Shown here: positions 33,243-45,471 of the stretch, one piece after another
Numbering within the stretch: the first letter of the stretch is position 1
How the letters are laid out: every line of letters starts with the position of its first letter
Source: Amoeboaphelidium protococcarum
Taxonomy: Eukaryota > Aphelidiomycota > Aphelidea
Reading direction: 5' to 3'
Assembly: GCA_023515745.1 (NCBI GenBank)
Contig: JALECJ010000005.1
Location: 868,001-932,000, forward strand
DNA length: 64,000 bases
Made by a program: the position numbers and the translations under genes
Notes under the pieces: generated by a model
The model's database searches: none
Seen by the model: only the letters and a program-made list of their open reading frames with translations
Told to the model about the DNA's origin: nothing

Positions 33243-36086
33243 TCAAAGTCCAATAATCTTCATGATTAAGTAGATCTGAATAAAGACGAGATAACCAACA
33301 GCGCATATACGCACAATGGCATTGTCTTTGAGATACATACCAGCCTGAACAGTCTTTCGATCAATCAACCGCATAGACTTACGAACGTAGAAACGCGTAT
33401 AGAATTTCACTTTGCTCATAACGTCACCTCCTCTAGGCATGAGACTGCCGCGCGACACGGATTCCAAATCGGCGCCATCACCATCAATATCATCTTCCTC
33501 TTTAGTCTAAAGCCAGCTAAAAGTATCTACACCTTGCATGAAATTGCTACCACTTCTGCTCAGACCTGCTGTTGCATTACGACCTTCATTCTCATAATTT
33601 GCGAGTTGCCTCTCTGCTCTCAAAGTCCTATCCAACAGTCTCATGTTATTCTGCTCCATTTCAGCAAGTTTGGAGCGCCAATCCTCTGTAACTCTATCTA
33701 GATGATCCTAAGTTATAGCACCAGATTGTTGCTACTTATTCAATTGGGATTCCAACTCATAAATCTAGCCTTTGAGTTGGCTAATTTCCTAACCAGCAGA
33801 CTGCAATTGTTGAGATTGTTGTGATAACTGATTCGATAAAGACTTGGCCTTCTACTCTAGCTACTCTTTCTCTTGAGCACTATTTTACCCAACACCATCC
33901 AGTTCCGCCTGTAAATCATCTCTCTATTTCTGTACCTCCTGAATCTCCTCTTCAACGCTACTAATTCTAGTTTATAACTATTACTACTAAAATTCACTGT
34001 CAGACAGCTGCTTTTACAAATTCTCGCATTTGACAACGTACTCAGCTAACTCTGACTACTTATCAGAATCTGACTGGTCGACTTGGAGTTGCAACTGAGA
34101 CAATTACTGTTCAGCCGTAGATTTCTCTTTTTCAGCAGAGTCCAGCTTCACAGATAATTCTTCTACTTGACTAGTCAGTTGCGTATTAAGTCCTTTCAAA
34201 TCACCTACTTGAGACGTCAATTACTCGCAATCTTATTCAAACTATTGCAGTTGTTAACACTACAGCTACAACTCTTCAATCTTTTACTAAGCATCTTCAA
34301 GCTAAGTTCTTAATTTCTCACTGTCTGCCTGACTATCAGAGTATTTGGATTCAATACCACTTAATTCTTCAATTTATGCACTCAATTCCTCAATTTAACT
34401 CTTCAACTTTTAATTTTCTAATTGCAACTCAGACAATTAGGAGCTCTGACTTTTTTCAGCGTATTTAAGATCATCGCGCAACTTGTCAATCTCCTATAGA
34501 CGCTCTTTCAACTGCTCCTACTATTCAGCAAACTGACTCTATAAATCTTCCAGATTAGTCTTGTACTCATCCACGCTTCTCTTTAAAGATCTAATCTCCT
34601 GCTCCTTCAACGGCAACGTCGAATTTGTCTTATGCAGTCCGTCAATCTATTACTTCAAAGCATCTATCAATTAATTCTTCTCATCTATATCTGACTGATC
34701 AATATCCCTTTACTAATTACTTCCATTACCATTCTATGGTTAATGAGATTGAGTGGAGAGCATTGAAATCTACTCATCTTTAGCCTTCAACATCTCCTGC
34801 TACTCTTCGATTCTCGTTTTCATCTTCTTCATCTGCGCAACCAGAGCTTAGAACTTTTTCAAATCAGCAGTTAATCTGACTAATTCAGAGTCTTTAAACT
34901 ACAACTTTTACTGCAATTTCTACACTTGCTCATCAGTACTGAGATCTCCACGAGATAAGGATGAATTACTAGACGCCATATTCTTATGTGCAGCCTCTTA
35001 CAACTGCATGTTGACCTTCTTTAAATCCTCTTTCAAATCAGCAATTTCTTAGTCTTTTAAATCCACAACCTGCTGCAGATTTTGCGATTATTACTACGGA
35101 GATACTGTTACAGATTACTTCTATGCAGACTGCTCCTGTGCCTATTTCAACTAAGCCTATAACTCAGTAATCTTTTATTTGGCGCGAACTTTCAACTGGT
35201 CTAGAGTAGACTATAACTATTAATTGCGCTGCTGTAGTTCTTAAACATTGAGACCGGCAGTACCTTCAAATACGGTAGAACTTCCAACTTGCGATTACGA
35301 AGGAGAGTGTAAAGATTACTAAGGCGATGTTAAATCTGAGTTTTTTCTACTACCACTTTGACTGCCATTCTACAACTTCTATATCAAACTGTCTTTTTAT
35401 TACAATTATATCTGCAACTACTCCGCCAGCTACTGCTGCACTCTCAACTAAGAAATCTCAGAGTTCATACTATCAATCTACTCCTACGCAGACTTGACTT
35501 TAAGCTAATTATCCACCAATGCCTATTACAGCTCTTCAATTTCCTCCTCCTTCTACTTTAACAGAAATTCCATCTCTTGCACTTGGTCACCTGAAGTAAG
35601 ATCAAGCTGAGTCTACTACGGAGTCGCAAACAATTACTAACGCTTTTAAGGCGAGTCTTCCTACTATCTCATCTACTATGAGGATTACTATTAAGCAGTA
35701 CCTTAATTCGATGCATCGAAATTTCTACTTGCTTCCACAGCATCGCTGTCCACCTGACGATTATCAGAGCCAAAATCTCCAATATCAGATCTCCTCTATT
35801 CCTAATCGCTATTAACAGCGTTATCCTCCTCCTACTTCTTATGACCAGTAGTGGGAGGAGATAGAGAGGTGTAAGTGAATCCATAGTCGTTAGTATCAAT
35901 AAAATTACTCAAAAATGTATTCTTTCTCCTACTACTATTATTACTGCCACCAGGCTGCTACTAATTCTTGACATTGCCATCGTTAGGATCATCGAGAGGC
36001 AAAATCTCTTTAGCAATCTGCTCTGTAGATTCCAAGAGCTAAGTTCCGTAACTTTAAATAGTATTCAGTCTATCCCAGATTGACAT
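33243..36086 (-). CDS. Golgin-84-like Golgi tether
   Basis: 947 codons, single exon. N-terminal segment MSIWDRLNTIQSYGTQLLES resembles golgin-84 starts. A Gln/Glu/Leu-rich coiled coil spans roughly residues 170-860, with Gln heavily encoded by TAA/TAG so that a standard-code reading breaks into tiny ORFs. The C-terminus has SMRLIDRKTVQAGMYLKD followed by a membrane anchor (VRICAVGYLVFIQIYLIM) and a few residues to TGA 33243, the same architecture as golgin-84/GOLGA5 (tail-anchored coiled coil), a tether for COPI-dependent intra-Golgi traffic. Confidence 0.82.
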
Positions 36087-36767
36087 TTCAACTCGGTCGG
36101 TTCTAAATATATCAGTGTTAAAATGTAGTAATGAGAGCGGCTAGAGTGAGGAATGGGAACGAGGAAGAAGAACGATCGTTTGGGACCGGAGAAGGATCAG
36201 AGCGAAAAGGAAATCAGCGATATCTGTAGGACTTGAAACCGATCTCATTCACTGCTGATCGATTGATCCCGGCGGCAGTTAGCAAGTGGGCTGTAAACAA
36301 CGCTGCAACACTACACTACACTCAACCAAGTCAGTCAGTCAGTGATTTAAAGCGTGTTTCTCCTACCATGAATAGTGTGTAGTATATCGCTTTGATTCTG
36401 ATTTCCAAAATTGCTGATAAACAAGATGAATCAATCTAATAAAAATCACTCGCTTAAATTAAAGTGTATAAGTGATGAATAATTCATATTCTTCACTTTG
36501 TATCAGATAACATTCAATGTATAAACACTCACTTTCTGTACTGTAGAGCGCAATTCACTAATCGTTCCGATCGTCTCTCCGCCAGTGTTTCATTCATTCA
36601 AAACTTCTTGTCGCGTCGTTCTTCGTTCGTTCGTTCGCTCGTTCTTCTCTGCTTTCCTTCTCTTAAAACATCTCTGTAAGAACTCTGTTTTGCGTAACCA
36701 CTCTTTTATTCACACTCATCTCTGATTATCACTTGATTGAACTAAAATATCATCATTATAGTAAGAA
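36087..36767. promoter_or_regulatory. Divergent spacer between golgin-84 and TOR
   Basis: 681 bp, the only space available for the two divergent promoters. The TOR side has a pyrimidine-rich leader with a GTTC microsatellite (about 36624-36645) and CTTCTC tracts up to 36665. No TATA box is convincing. The function is inferred from position only. Confidence 0.4.
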
Positions 36768-39700
36768 ATGGCAATGGTGGCTGCGTAGTATGTGGATACT
36801 CTGAGTAAAATATTTGCAGAGATGAGTAGTGCCTCTTTTGGAGGAGACAAGTAGAAGAGTGCTGAGCGGTTGAAGAGGCACGCCATAAATGTTAGTCGAG
36901 AGCTGAGTGGGGATCAGTTCACCAAGTTTATGAATGATATTAACAGGAAAATATTTGAGTTTATTCATTCCAATGATCTGAATGAAAAGTTGTGTGGTGT
37001 TGTATGTATTGAAGCTCTGGCCAGTATTGAGGTGGAGGGCGAGGAGACTGGTACCAAGGTGGCTCGCTTTGCCAATTATTTGCGAAATGTCATTCCCGGT
37101 TCTGGTGGTGGGAGTGGTAGTGGAATTGGTGGGAATAATGTGGAGACTTAGATTATTGTTCTGGCTGCCAAGGCTTTGGGTAATTTGGCTTAGTATGGTG
37201 GCACTCTGACGGCGGAGTTTGTTGATTTCGAGGTTGGTCGATGTATAGAGTGGATCACAGGTGAGAGGATGGAACATAAACGATTTGCAGCTGTTTGTGT
37301 TTTGCATGAGTTGACATTGTCTGCACCTACCCTCCTCTATGCTTATACGAATTAAATTGTGGAATTGATATGGTATCCTCTGAGAGATGTCAAACAGGCA
37401 ATCAGGGAGAGTGCTGCTGAATGTTTGAGCTGCGTTATTACATCCACTCGGGATCGTGAGGAGGGATTCAAGGCCAAGTGGTATACGAGACTGGTTGACG
37501 AGACTTTGAAAGGATTTAAAAGTTCTAGTATCGAAAGTGTACATGCGAGTCTGTTAGTTTTGGAGTCAATGTTGAAGTTTTCTAACGATGGCTTGAATGA
37601 GCATTACGTTGAACTGTGTGATCTGGTTCTGAAGCACAAGGACAATAAGGATGTACTCATTCGCAAGTCTGTTATGACGGTATTGCCGTTGCTTGCGTCT
37701 TTTAAACCGGATGCTTTTGTCAGTAATTATCTTGCATCTGCAATGTCTTATCTGGTTGGACATTTGAAGAAAGATAAAGATAAGGTGGCGGCATTTAACA
37801 GCTGTGGTGGTATTTGTGTTGCTGTTTAGTCTTCAATCACTTAGTATCTACCTCAGCTTATAACATCCGCTAAAGAGTCGTTGAGTGTTCGTGGAAGAAG
37901 TAAGAACTTTGCTGATATAGCTGCCGTATTTCATTTCGTGGCCATGTTATCACAAGCTGTCGGTCAGAGTATTGTCAAGGATTTACGAGAACTCACAGAG
38001 TTGATGCTCAGCTGTGGTCTTAGTGATGCATTGAGGACATCTTTGGCTGTGATTGCTGAGAATGTACCCCAACTGTTGCATTATCTTCAAGTGTAAATGC
38101 TTAATCTTGTCTCTATGACGCTCTCAGGATCCCCTTTTCGGCCTGCTGGTTCCTTGAGTGTGGCGCCTCTTGCTATGATGGCGTCAAATTTGCGTATGGT
38201 GATTGTACAAGAGGATAAGAATGTAGATCTGTTTGTTGCTGCATTCAATGTATTGTCAGAGTTCAATTTTAAGTCTTACACTTTGACTCACTTTGCGAAG
38301 GATGTGGTGTTGGCCTATCTCGATGACGATATTAATGAGCTGCGACGTTCTGCTTCAATTTGTGCATTGAAAATAATGGAGAATGATCCTATAGAGTATA
38401 AGAGTAATTCTAATATGAAGTCCATGTACAAAGTGATTTTGCATAAGCTGGTCAACATTGCTGTTGGAGATCCAGAAGTGACGATTAGACGTGTCATTTT
38501 GTCCAACATCTCTCAAGAGTTTGATATTTTACTCTCGAGCAAGGAGTTTATCAATTCTTTATTCTTTGCTCTGAACGATGAGGATTGGGAGGTGAGAAGT
38601 TTATGCGTTGATATCATTGGTCGGTTGACACTGTACAATCCTGCTCATATAATGCCTAGTTTGCGAAAGGTATTTTTGCGTCTCATGTCTGATCTTGAAT
38701 ACTCTAATGTGTCCAAGTCTAAGGAGGAAAGTGCCACGTTATTGTCATTGTTGATCACGGCATGTCAACGTCTGATTAAACCGTATGTTGGCCCGATGAT
38801 GGATAATCTACTGCTGAAAGTTGGTGACCCATCTCCCAGTGTATCAGCTCAAGTTATGCTGAGCATCGGAGAACTGGCTGCCATTGGTCGTGAGAGTATG
38901 GCGAAATATTTACCGCAGCTGATGCCTGTGCTTATTGATACTATTCAAGACTAATCTTCTGTTGGCAAACGTGAATCAGCTCTGAAATGTCTCGGATAGA
39001 TTGCTGCCAACTGTCCTTATGTTGTTTAGCCTTATTTCCAGCACCCTCAATTGCTGCCTCTGTTACTGAACATTCTCCAATCCGAATCTGTTCATTCGAT
39101 CAGGATACAGACTATGCGAGTTCTTGGTATTTTGGGAGCATTAGACCCGTATCGACATCGTATGAATTAGAATAGTATTGAGGATGCTGTGGATTTGCGT
39201 AGTATGGCTGAGGTTGATGCTCTGTAATTACAGACTCCGTCGTAGAATGAAGATTACTATTCCTAGATTGCGGTGAACTCTTTGATAAAGATTCTCAATG
39301 ATTCTACACTTACTGTTCATCACACTGCCGTAATCTAAGGTCTTATTTACATTATCAAGTCTCTTGGCTTCAAAAGTGTCTCCCTGCTGCCAATTATTAT
39401 GCCACCGTTCTTGACCATGATGCGCAATGCTCCATAAGGCCTGTTGGAGTTTTATATTTAGCAGCTTGGAGCTCTTGTCAGTGTTGTTAAATAGCATATT
39501 CGCAATTACCTGGTTGACATTTTGGATATGGTAAAAATGTATTGGGGACCCAATGGAAATGTCCAGCTCACTATTCTCACTCTTATTGAGTCTATTGCTA
39601 TGGCTTTGGACACGGAGTTTCGCATCTATCTACCGAAATTACTAGGCCATATGCTGCAGATGCTCGAGGTGGACAGGTCAGAAAGACGTGTCGTGGCACT

Positions 39701-42700
39701 CAAAGTGTTACACGCTCTTGTTGTTTTTGGCTCAAGTGTGGAGGACTATCTAAGTCTGATCATGCCTGCTTTGTTATAGTGCGCCGAGAAGGAGGATGAG
39801 CCTATAATGCTGAGAAAATCTTGTATCATTACTATTGGCAAGCTGTCTAAGAATGCGAATATTTAAGAGTATGCTGCTAGGATAGTTCATTCGATGGAGC
39901 GCATTCTGTTGTCTCCGAATACAGTGGCGGAATTGAAGACGCCTGTGATTGATGCTCTGTGTGCCGTTATGTATTAGCTAAGGCTAAATTTTGTTGTGTT
40001 TGTGCCATCCATTAATAAGATACTGAAGTAGCAGCGTATTGTGCATCCTAACTATACGCTTCTTGTATAGAAATTGATAAAGAAGGAGCCGCTGCCTCAA
40101 GAGTTCGGAGCTGATGCTGATAACGATCAGAATACAGAAGATGTATCTGTAGCGGACTCTAATCTTACCAAGAAGCTCCCTGTGAATCAGATGCATTTGA
40201 AGAAGGCTTGGGAGACGGGTCAACGCTCAGCCAAGGAGGATTGGTAGGAATGGCTTCGTAGACTATCAGTGGAACTGCTTAAAGAGTCTCCATCTCATGC
40301 ATTGAGAGCCTGTGCTAGTCTTGCAAGTTCTTATCATCCTCTAGCTAGTTGGCTTTTTAATGCAGCTTTCACTTCATGTTGGAGTGAGTTGTATGATTAG
40401 TTGCAAGATGAATTGGTGCGTGCAATTGAAAGCGCCCTCACCTCACCTACAGTTCCTCCTGAGGTGGTTTAAATCCTTTTGAATTTGACTGAGTTCATGG
40501 AGCACGATGAGAAAATTCTGCCAATCGACTCAAAGCTGCTCGGTAATGTGGCCGCCAAGTTCCATGCTTATGCCAAGGCTTTGCACATGAAGGAAAATGA
40601 GTTCATTAATGATCCGTTGCCAGAGACTGTAGAAGCGCTGATATCGATTAATAATCAGCTACAGCAGCCAGATAGTGCGACTGGTCTGTTGAAGTTTGTA
40701 CAGCAGAAACACAATATGGAGTTGAAGGAGGCCTGGTATGAGAGTTTGTAGCGCTGGGATCTTGCATTGGAGTCATACGAGAAGAGCGATAGTGCTGACA
40801 TAAAGAAGAATCCTAGTATTGTACTGGGAAGGTTGAGATGTTTACATGCACTAGGTGAGTGGGATAAGTTGAACGATATCGCCCAACAGTAATTTTATGT
40901 CGTGGACGATTCAACCAAGAGAACTTTGTCCCCACTGGCGACTGCCGCTGCATGGGGTCTTAAGTAATGGCAGTTGATGGATGATTATGTGCAGTATATG
41001 AAGCCAGATTCACCTGATGCCACCTTCTTTAAAGTGATTTTGGCCATAAAGAGGGATGATCATAATTCGGCTTATATGTACATTGACAAGACTAGAGATT
41101 TTCTTGATTCCGAAATTAAGGCTCTGGTGGGTGAAAGCTATTCTCGAGCATACAACGGAATTGTTAGAATTCAGATCCTGTCTGAATTGGAGGAAATTTT
41201 GGTGTATAAGAAATTTCAAGACATTCCTGAACGTCAGGCGGTGATAAAGAAGGCATGGTCTGAGCGTCTGAAGGGATGTTAGAGAAACTTGGATATTTGG
41301 CAGAGAGTGTTGAGAGTGCGCGGCTTGGTATTAGATCCAAAGGATGACGTTGAGATTTACGTCAAGTACGCCAATTTATGTCGCAAGAGTGGGCGTAATA
41401 AGTTGGCAGACGATATTTATGTGGATTAGTTGGGCGCCAATAAGGCTAATCCTTCTGATATAACCAGTACCAATCCTATTGTTACGTATAATTATTTGAA
41501 GCATATTTGGGAATCTAGTCATTCTAATGCGACGTTCAGTCATATGAAGTAGCTTGCTGTTACTATGACCGGGCTTTACCAAGGCAAGCTGAAAGGGTCC
41601 ATGGCCACGGAGTAGCACATTTTTGCTTCAGATATCAATGCTCAACTTCTTGCACGTTGTCACTTAAAGCTGGGCCAGTGGCAACATCATCTGGACGATA
41701 CATGGAGTTCTAAGAATGTACACTCTATTCTCAGAAATTATGAAGAAGCTACCAAGCTGGATCCTTAGTGGTATAAAGCTTGGCATACTTTTGCGCTTGC
41801 CAATTTTGAGGTGGCCTCATTGATGGAAAAGGCACCCGAGCTAATCAAGTCTAGCTCTGCCGTTACTCAATAATCAGTATCGTAGTCTGGCATAAATTTG
41901 TATGTTGTGCAGGCCATTCAAGGCTTCTTCCGTTCGATTTCTCTGTCGAAAGGCAATTCTCTACAAGATACTCTTAGACTTCTCACTCTGTGGTTTAAGC
42001 ACGGTCATCTGCCTGAAGTGTACAAGAGTATCATGAATGGTATTGAAAGTGTGAGTATTGATACATGGCTACAAGTGATTCCACAGCTAATTGCGCGAAT
42101 TCACACGCCTAGTGAAGATGTTCGTAAATTGAACCATTATTTGCTCACAGAGATCGGAAAAGCTCATCCACAGGCCTTGGTCTATAGTTTGACTGTGGCA
42201 TCCAAGTCTCAAAGTATCCCACGTAGAAATGCCGCACTCATGATCATGGACAAGATGAGACATCATAGCTCTAGGCTTGTTGAGTAGGCATTATTGGTGA
42301 GTCAAGAGTTGATCAGAGTGTCAATTCTATGGCATGAGATGTGGCATGAAGCTCTTGAAGATGCATCCAGACTGTATTTTGGAGAGCACAACGTGCAGGG
42401 TATGTTTGAGAAACTGGAGCCACTTCATGCAATGTTGGAGAATGGTGGCGAGACTTTGCGTGAAGTATCGTTCTTGTAGTGCTTTGGACGTGACTTGCAA
42501 GAGGCTGCTGAATGGTGCCGCAAATTCAAGTAGAGCGGTGTGGAGAATGACATTAATCAGGCCTGGGATTTGTATTATTCTATTTTCCGTAGAATTAATA
42601 AGTAGCTTCCATAGTTGACCACTCTTGAATTGCAATATGTTTCCCCTAAGCTGTTGAATGCTACCGATTTGGAATTGGCTATCCCTGGTACTTACAAGAG

Positions 42701-44015
42701 TGGTGACGCTGTGGTGAGAATCAAGTCGTTCGCCCCTAGTCTATCTGTGATAACCTCCAAGCAAAGACCAAGGAAATTGACTATTGTTGGTAGCGATGGT
42801 AAACAGTATCAGTATCTGCTGAAAGGCCACGAGGATTTGCGTTAGGATGAGAGAGTTATGCAGTTGTTCGGTCTGGTAAATACGCTCCTAATGACAGATC
42901 CTGAGACTTATAAGCGGCATCTTGCAATCCAAAGATATCCTGTTATTCCTCTATCTCCAAACTCGGGTCTTATTGGTTGGGTTCCTAATTGTGACACTCT
43001 GCATAGTCTCATTAGAGATTACCGTGAGGGTAGAAAGGTGCTGCTTAACATCGAACATCGTCTAATGCTGCAAATGGCACCTGATTATGATAATTTGTCC
43101 CTGATGCAGAAGATTGAGGTTTTCTAATATGCACTTGAGCAGACCACTGGATAGGATTTGTAGAAGGTGCTATGGTTAAAGAGTAGCAGTTCCGAGTCAT
43201 GGCTCGATAGAAGAACTAATTATGTCCGCTCATTAGCTGTTATGTCCATTGTCGGTTACATTCTTGGACTTGGTGATAGACACCCATCTAATCTCATGTT
43301 GGACAAGTACAGTGGCAAGATTATACACATTGATTTTGGGGACTGCTTTGAGGTGGCCATGTAGAGAGATAAGTTTCCGGAGAAGATTCCATTCAGACTC
43401 ACCCGCATGTTGATAAATGCCATGGAGGTGTCTGGTATAGAAGGATCGTTCAGGTCGACGGCGGAGAATGTGATGCGTGTCGTGCGTGAAAGTAAAGATA
43501 GTCTCATGGCGGTGCTAGAGGCTTTTGTTCATGATCCATTGATTAATTGGAGACTATTTGGTAACGTCAGCGTGGCAGACAGTAATAACAATAACAAATA
43601 GATGACCGATAGAGATCAAATGCAACAGGACGGTGATTATGGTGGAAGTGGTGGTATTCAAGAGGAGGGTGATGAGGATGACTTTTTTGATGATGTCACT
43701 CAGGCTATGGGATCTATGAGGTAGAAATCATTGCGAGCCAATGCTGGTGCTGCTATAGGAGGCGGCGGTCCCGGTCATGAATCAATGCAGGATGGAGATA
43801 TGGCTGCCGATAAAGGTAAATAGAAACCGGAGGTGTTGAATGCCAAAGCTGTGGCTGTTATTAAACGTGTTCAGAATAAGCTCACTGGTAAAGATTTTAA
43901 GACGCTGGATGGCTCCGCGTTAGAAGTTGAGGCTCAGATTGAGAAGCTGATCTAATAAGCGACCGCAATCGAGAACCTGTGCCAGTGTTACATTGGTTGG
44001 TGTCCGTTCTGGTGA
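36768..44015 (+). CDS. TOR: TOR serine/threonine kinase
   Basis: 2415 codons in one frame without introns. HEAT repeats fill the N-terminal half, the FAT domain lies at about 1240-1840, FRB at about 1848-1945 ([20 protein letters not shown]), the PIKK kinase at about 1990-2290 with DRHPSN (Asp 2170) and DFG (Asp 2189), and the C-terminal FATC ends [11 protein letters not shown], identical in pattern to TOR across eukaryotes. Ser 1867 and Trp 1933 occupy the positions of human mTOR Ser2035 and Trp2101 that contact FKBP12-rapamycin. A Gly/Ser-rich insert (about residues 112-124) sits in the N-terminal HEAT region. It is the growth and nutrient kinase of TORC1/TORC2. Confidence 0.97.
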
Positions 44016-44202
44016 ATAGTACTGAGTCGAATCAGGTGGCAGTTGTATAATTGCGTAAAGTGATATTAATGGCGGAATTGTAATAAAGTTTGTAAATGAT
44101 ACTCTCTGTCGATCTTTTACATTAGAACAAGTCAAGATATAACGCAGGCGCGCAACTATTTGAAAATTGGAGATATTGCTAATAATTATCCATTCAAACA
44201 CT

Positions 44203-45222
44203 TCATAAAGTCAGAATCTACAAAAGCTAGAGATATTTCTCGGAGGTCTTTTCAATGACTTCTTGAGGCAACTTGATCGCGGTCTTCTTGTCAAAATTAA
44301 CACTGGTGAGATAGTCACGCACATACTGCTTGTCAAATGAAGCCTGATCACGCCCAGGCTAATACGACTCCAAAGGCCAAAATCTACTAGAGTCTGGTGT
44401 CAATACTTCATCCACAAGATATAGCTCTTACGTTATCGGATCAACTCCAAACTCAAATTTTGTGTCTGCAATAATGATCCCCTTCGACAAAGCATACTCG
44501 CTAGCTGCAGTGTAAATCTTAAGAGCTGCATCTTTCACGCGCTGTGCCAACTCTGCACCGACATCACGCTGCATTGTACTAAATGACACATTAATATCCT
44601 TGCCTCCAACTTCAGCTTTAGTACTAGGGGTAAACAATGGTTCAGGCAGTTTATCGCAGAGTTGTAAACCATCTGGCAGATTTCTAATCTCTTCAGGAAT
44701 ATCGGCGTTGCTTACATCAGATTCACTAGAACGTGAGCGAACGTAGTCCTTGTACGCAGATCCAGCCAGATATCCTCTACAGATGGCCTCAAAGGGAATC
44801 ACGTTGAGTTTCTTAACCAACATAACAGATTTCGGATTAATTTCAAATGATTAAGACTGTGAAGATTGTATAAACTCTCTGAACACAGCGGGCATCTCGT
44901 TTACATCCGCAGTGATTAAGTGATGTCTTACCGCTGAACTACCATCAATAGGTAGCGAAGATACTTATGTTGATTTTGATGCAACTCTCTTATTGATAAG
45001 CGGTCCTTGTAATAGACCACGTTACTACAACAACTTGAACCAGAAAATACTTATGCTTGTTAATACCTCTCCCTTACGCGGTATCTCAGCGCCTAATACG
45101 ACATCAAATGCAGATATTCTGTTAGACGTGACCATCAACAATAGATCTTTATGCGCGTCATAGTCGCTAGCATACAACTATCTAACCTTTCCTTACGATA
45201 TACATTTAACACCCATAGTCAT
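44203..45222 (-). CDS. ADE1: SAICAR synthetase (purine biosynthesis)
   Basis: 339 codons, ATG 45222 to TGA 44203. Phosphoribosylaminoimidazole-succinocarboxamide synthase, the Asp-adding ATP-dependent step of de novo IMP synthesis in the cytosol. Motifs: GKVRQLYASD (ATP-binding start), [33 protein letters not shown] (GYLxGSAW-type signature), [18 protein letters not shown] and [16 protein letters not shown] stand-alone enzyme, as in yeast, rather than the animal PAICS fusion. It shows that the organism keeps de novo purine synthesis. The 3' end faces TOR with a 187 bp gap. Confidence 0.95.
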
Positions 45223-45471
45223 TATGCAATCGCTCCTCTATATGATCTTTTACAGGATGAAATTGATTATTAATCACAGAATCTAATCGCGAACTGAATG
45301 TGGAAAGATGTGGACAGAAAAAGTCCGATCAAGGGCACAGAAGTTCAAAAATCAAGACTAAAAACACTATATAGATATATAAATTTTTACTATAATATGT
45401 AAACTAATTTATTCAATACTTTATTATAATTACTTATTATAGATGGAAGACAGCCTGAATCTAATGTAAAA

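Noticed and set aside
36756-37544. 262-codon ORF on the minus strand inside TOR
   Set aside because: Antisense to a strongly conserved coding region, low-complexity Ser/Thr/Asn translation, no motif; a shadow of the TOR frame.
36768-44015. TOR region as a pseudogene riddled with stops
   Set aside because: All interruptions are TAA/TAG, no TGA and no frame change over 2415 codons, and domains are intact; explained by the genetic code.
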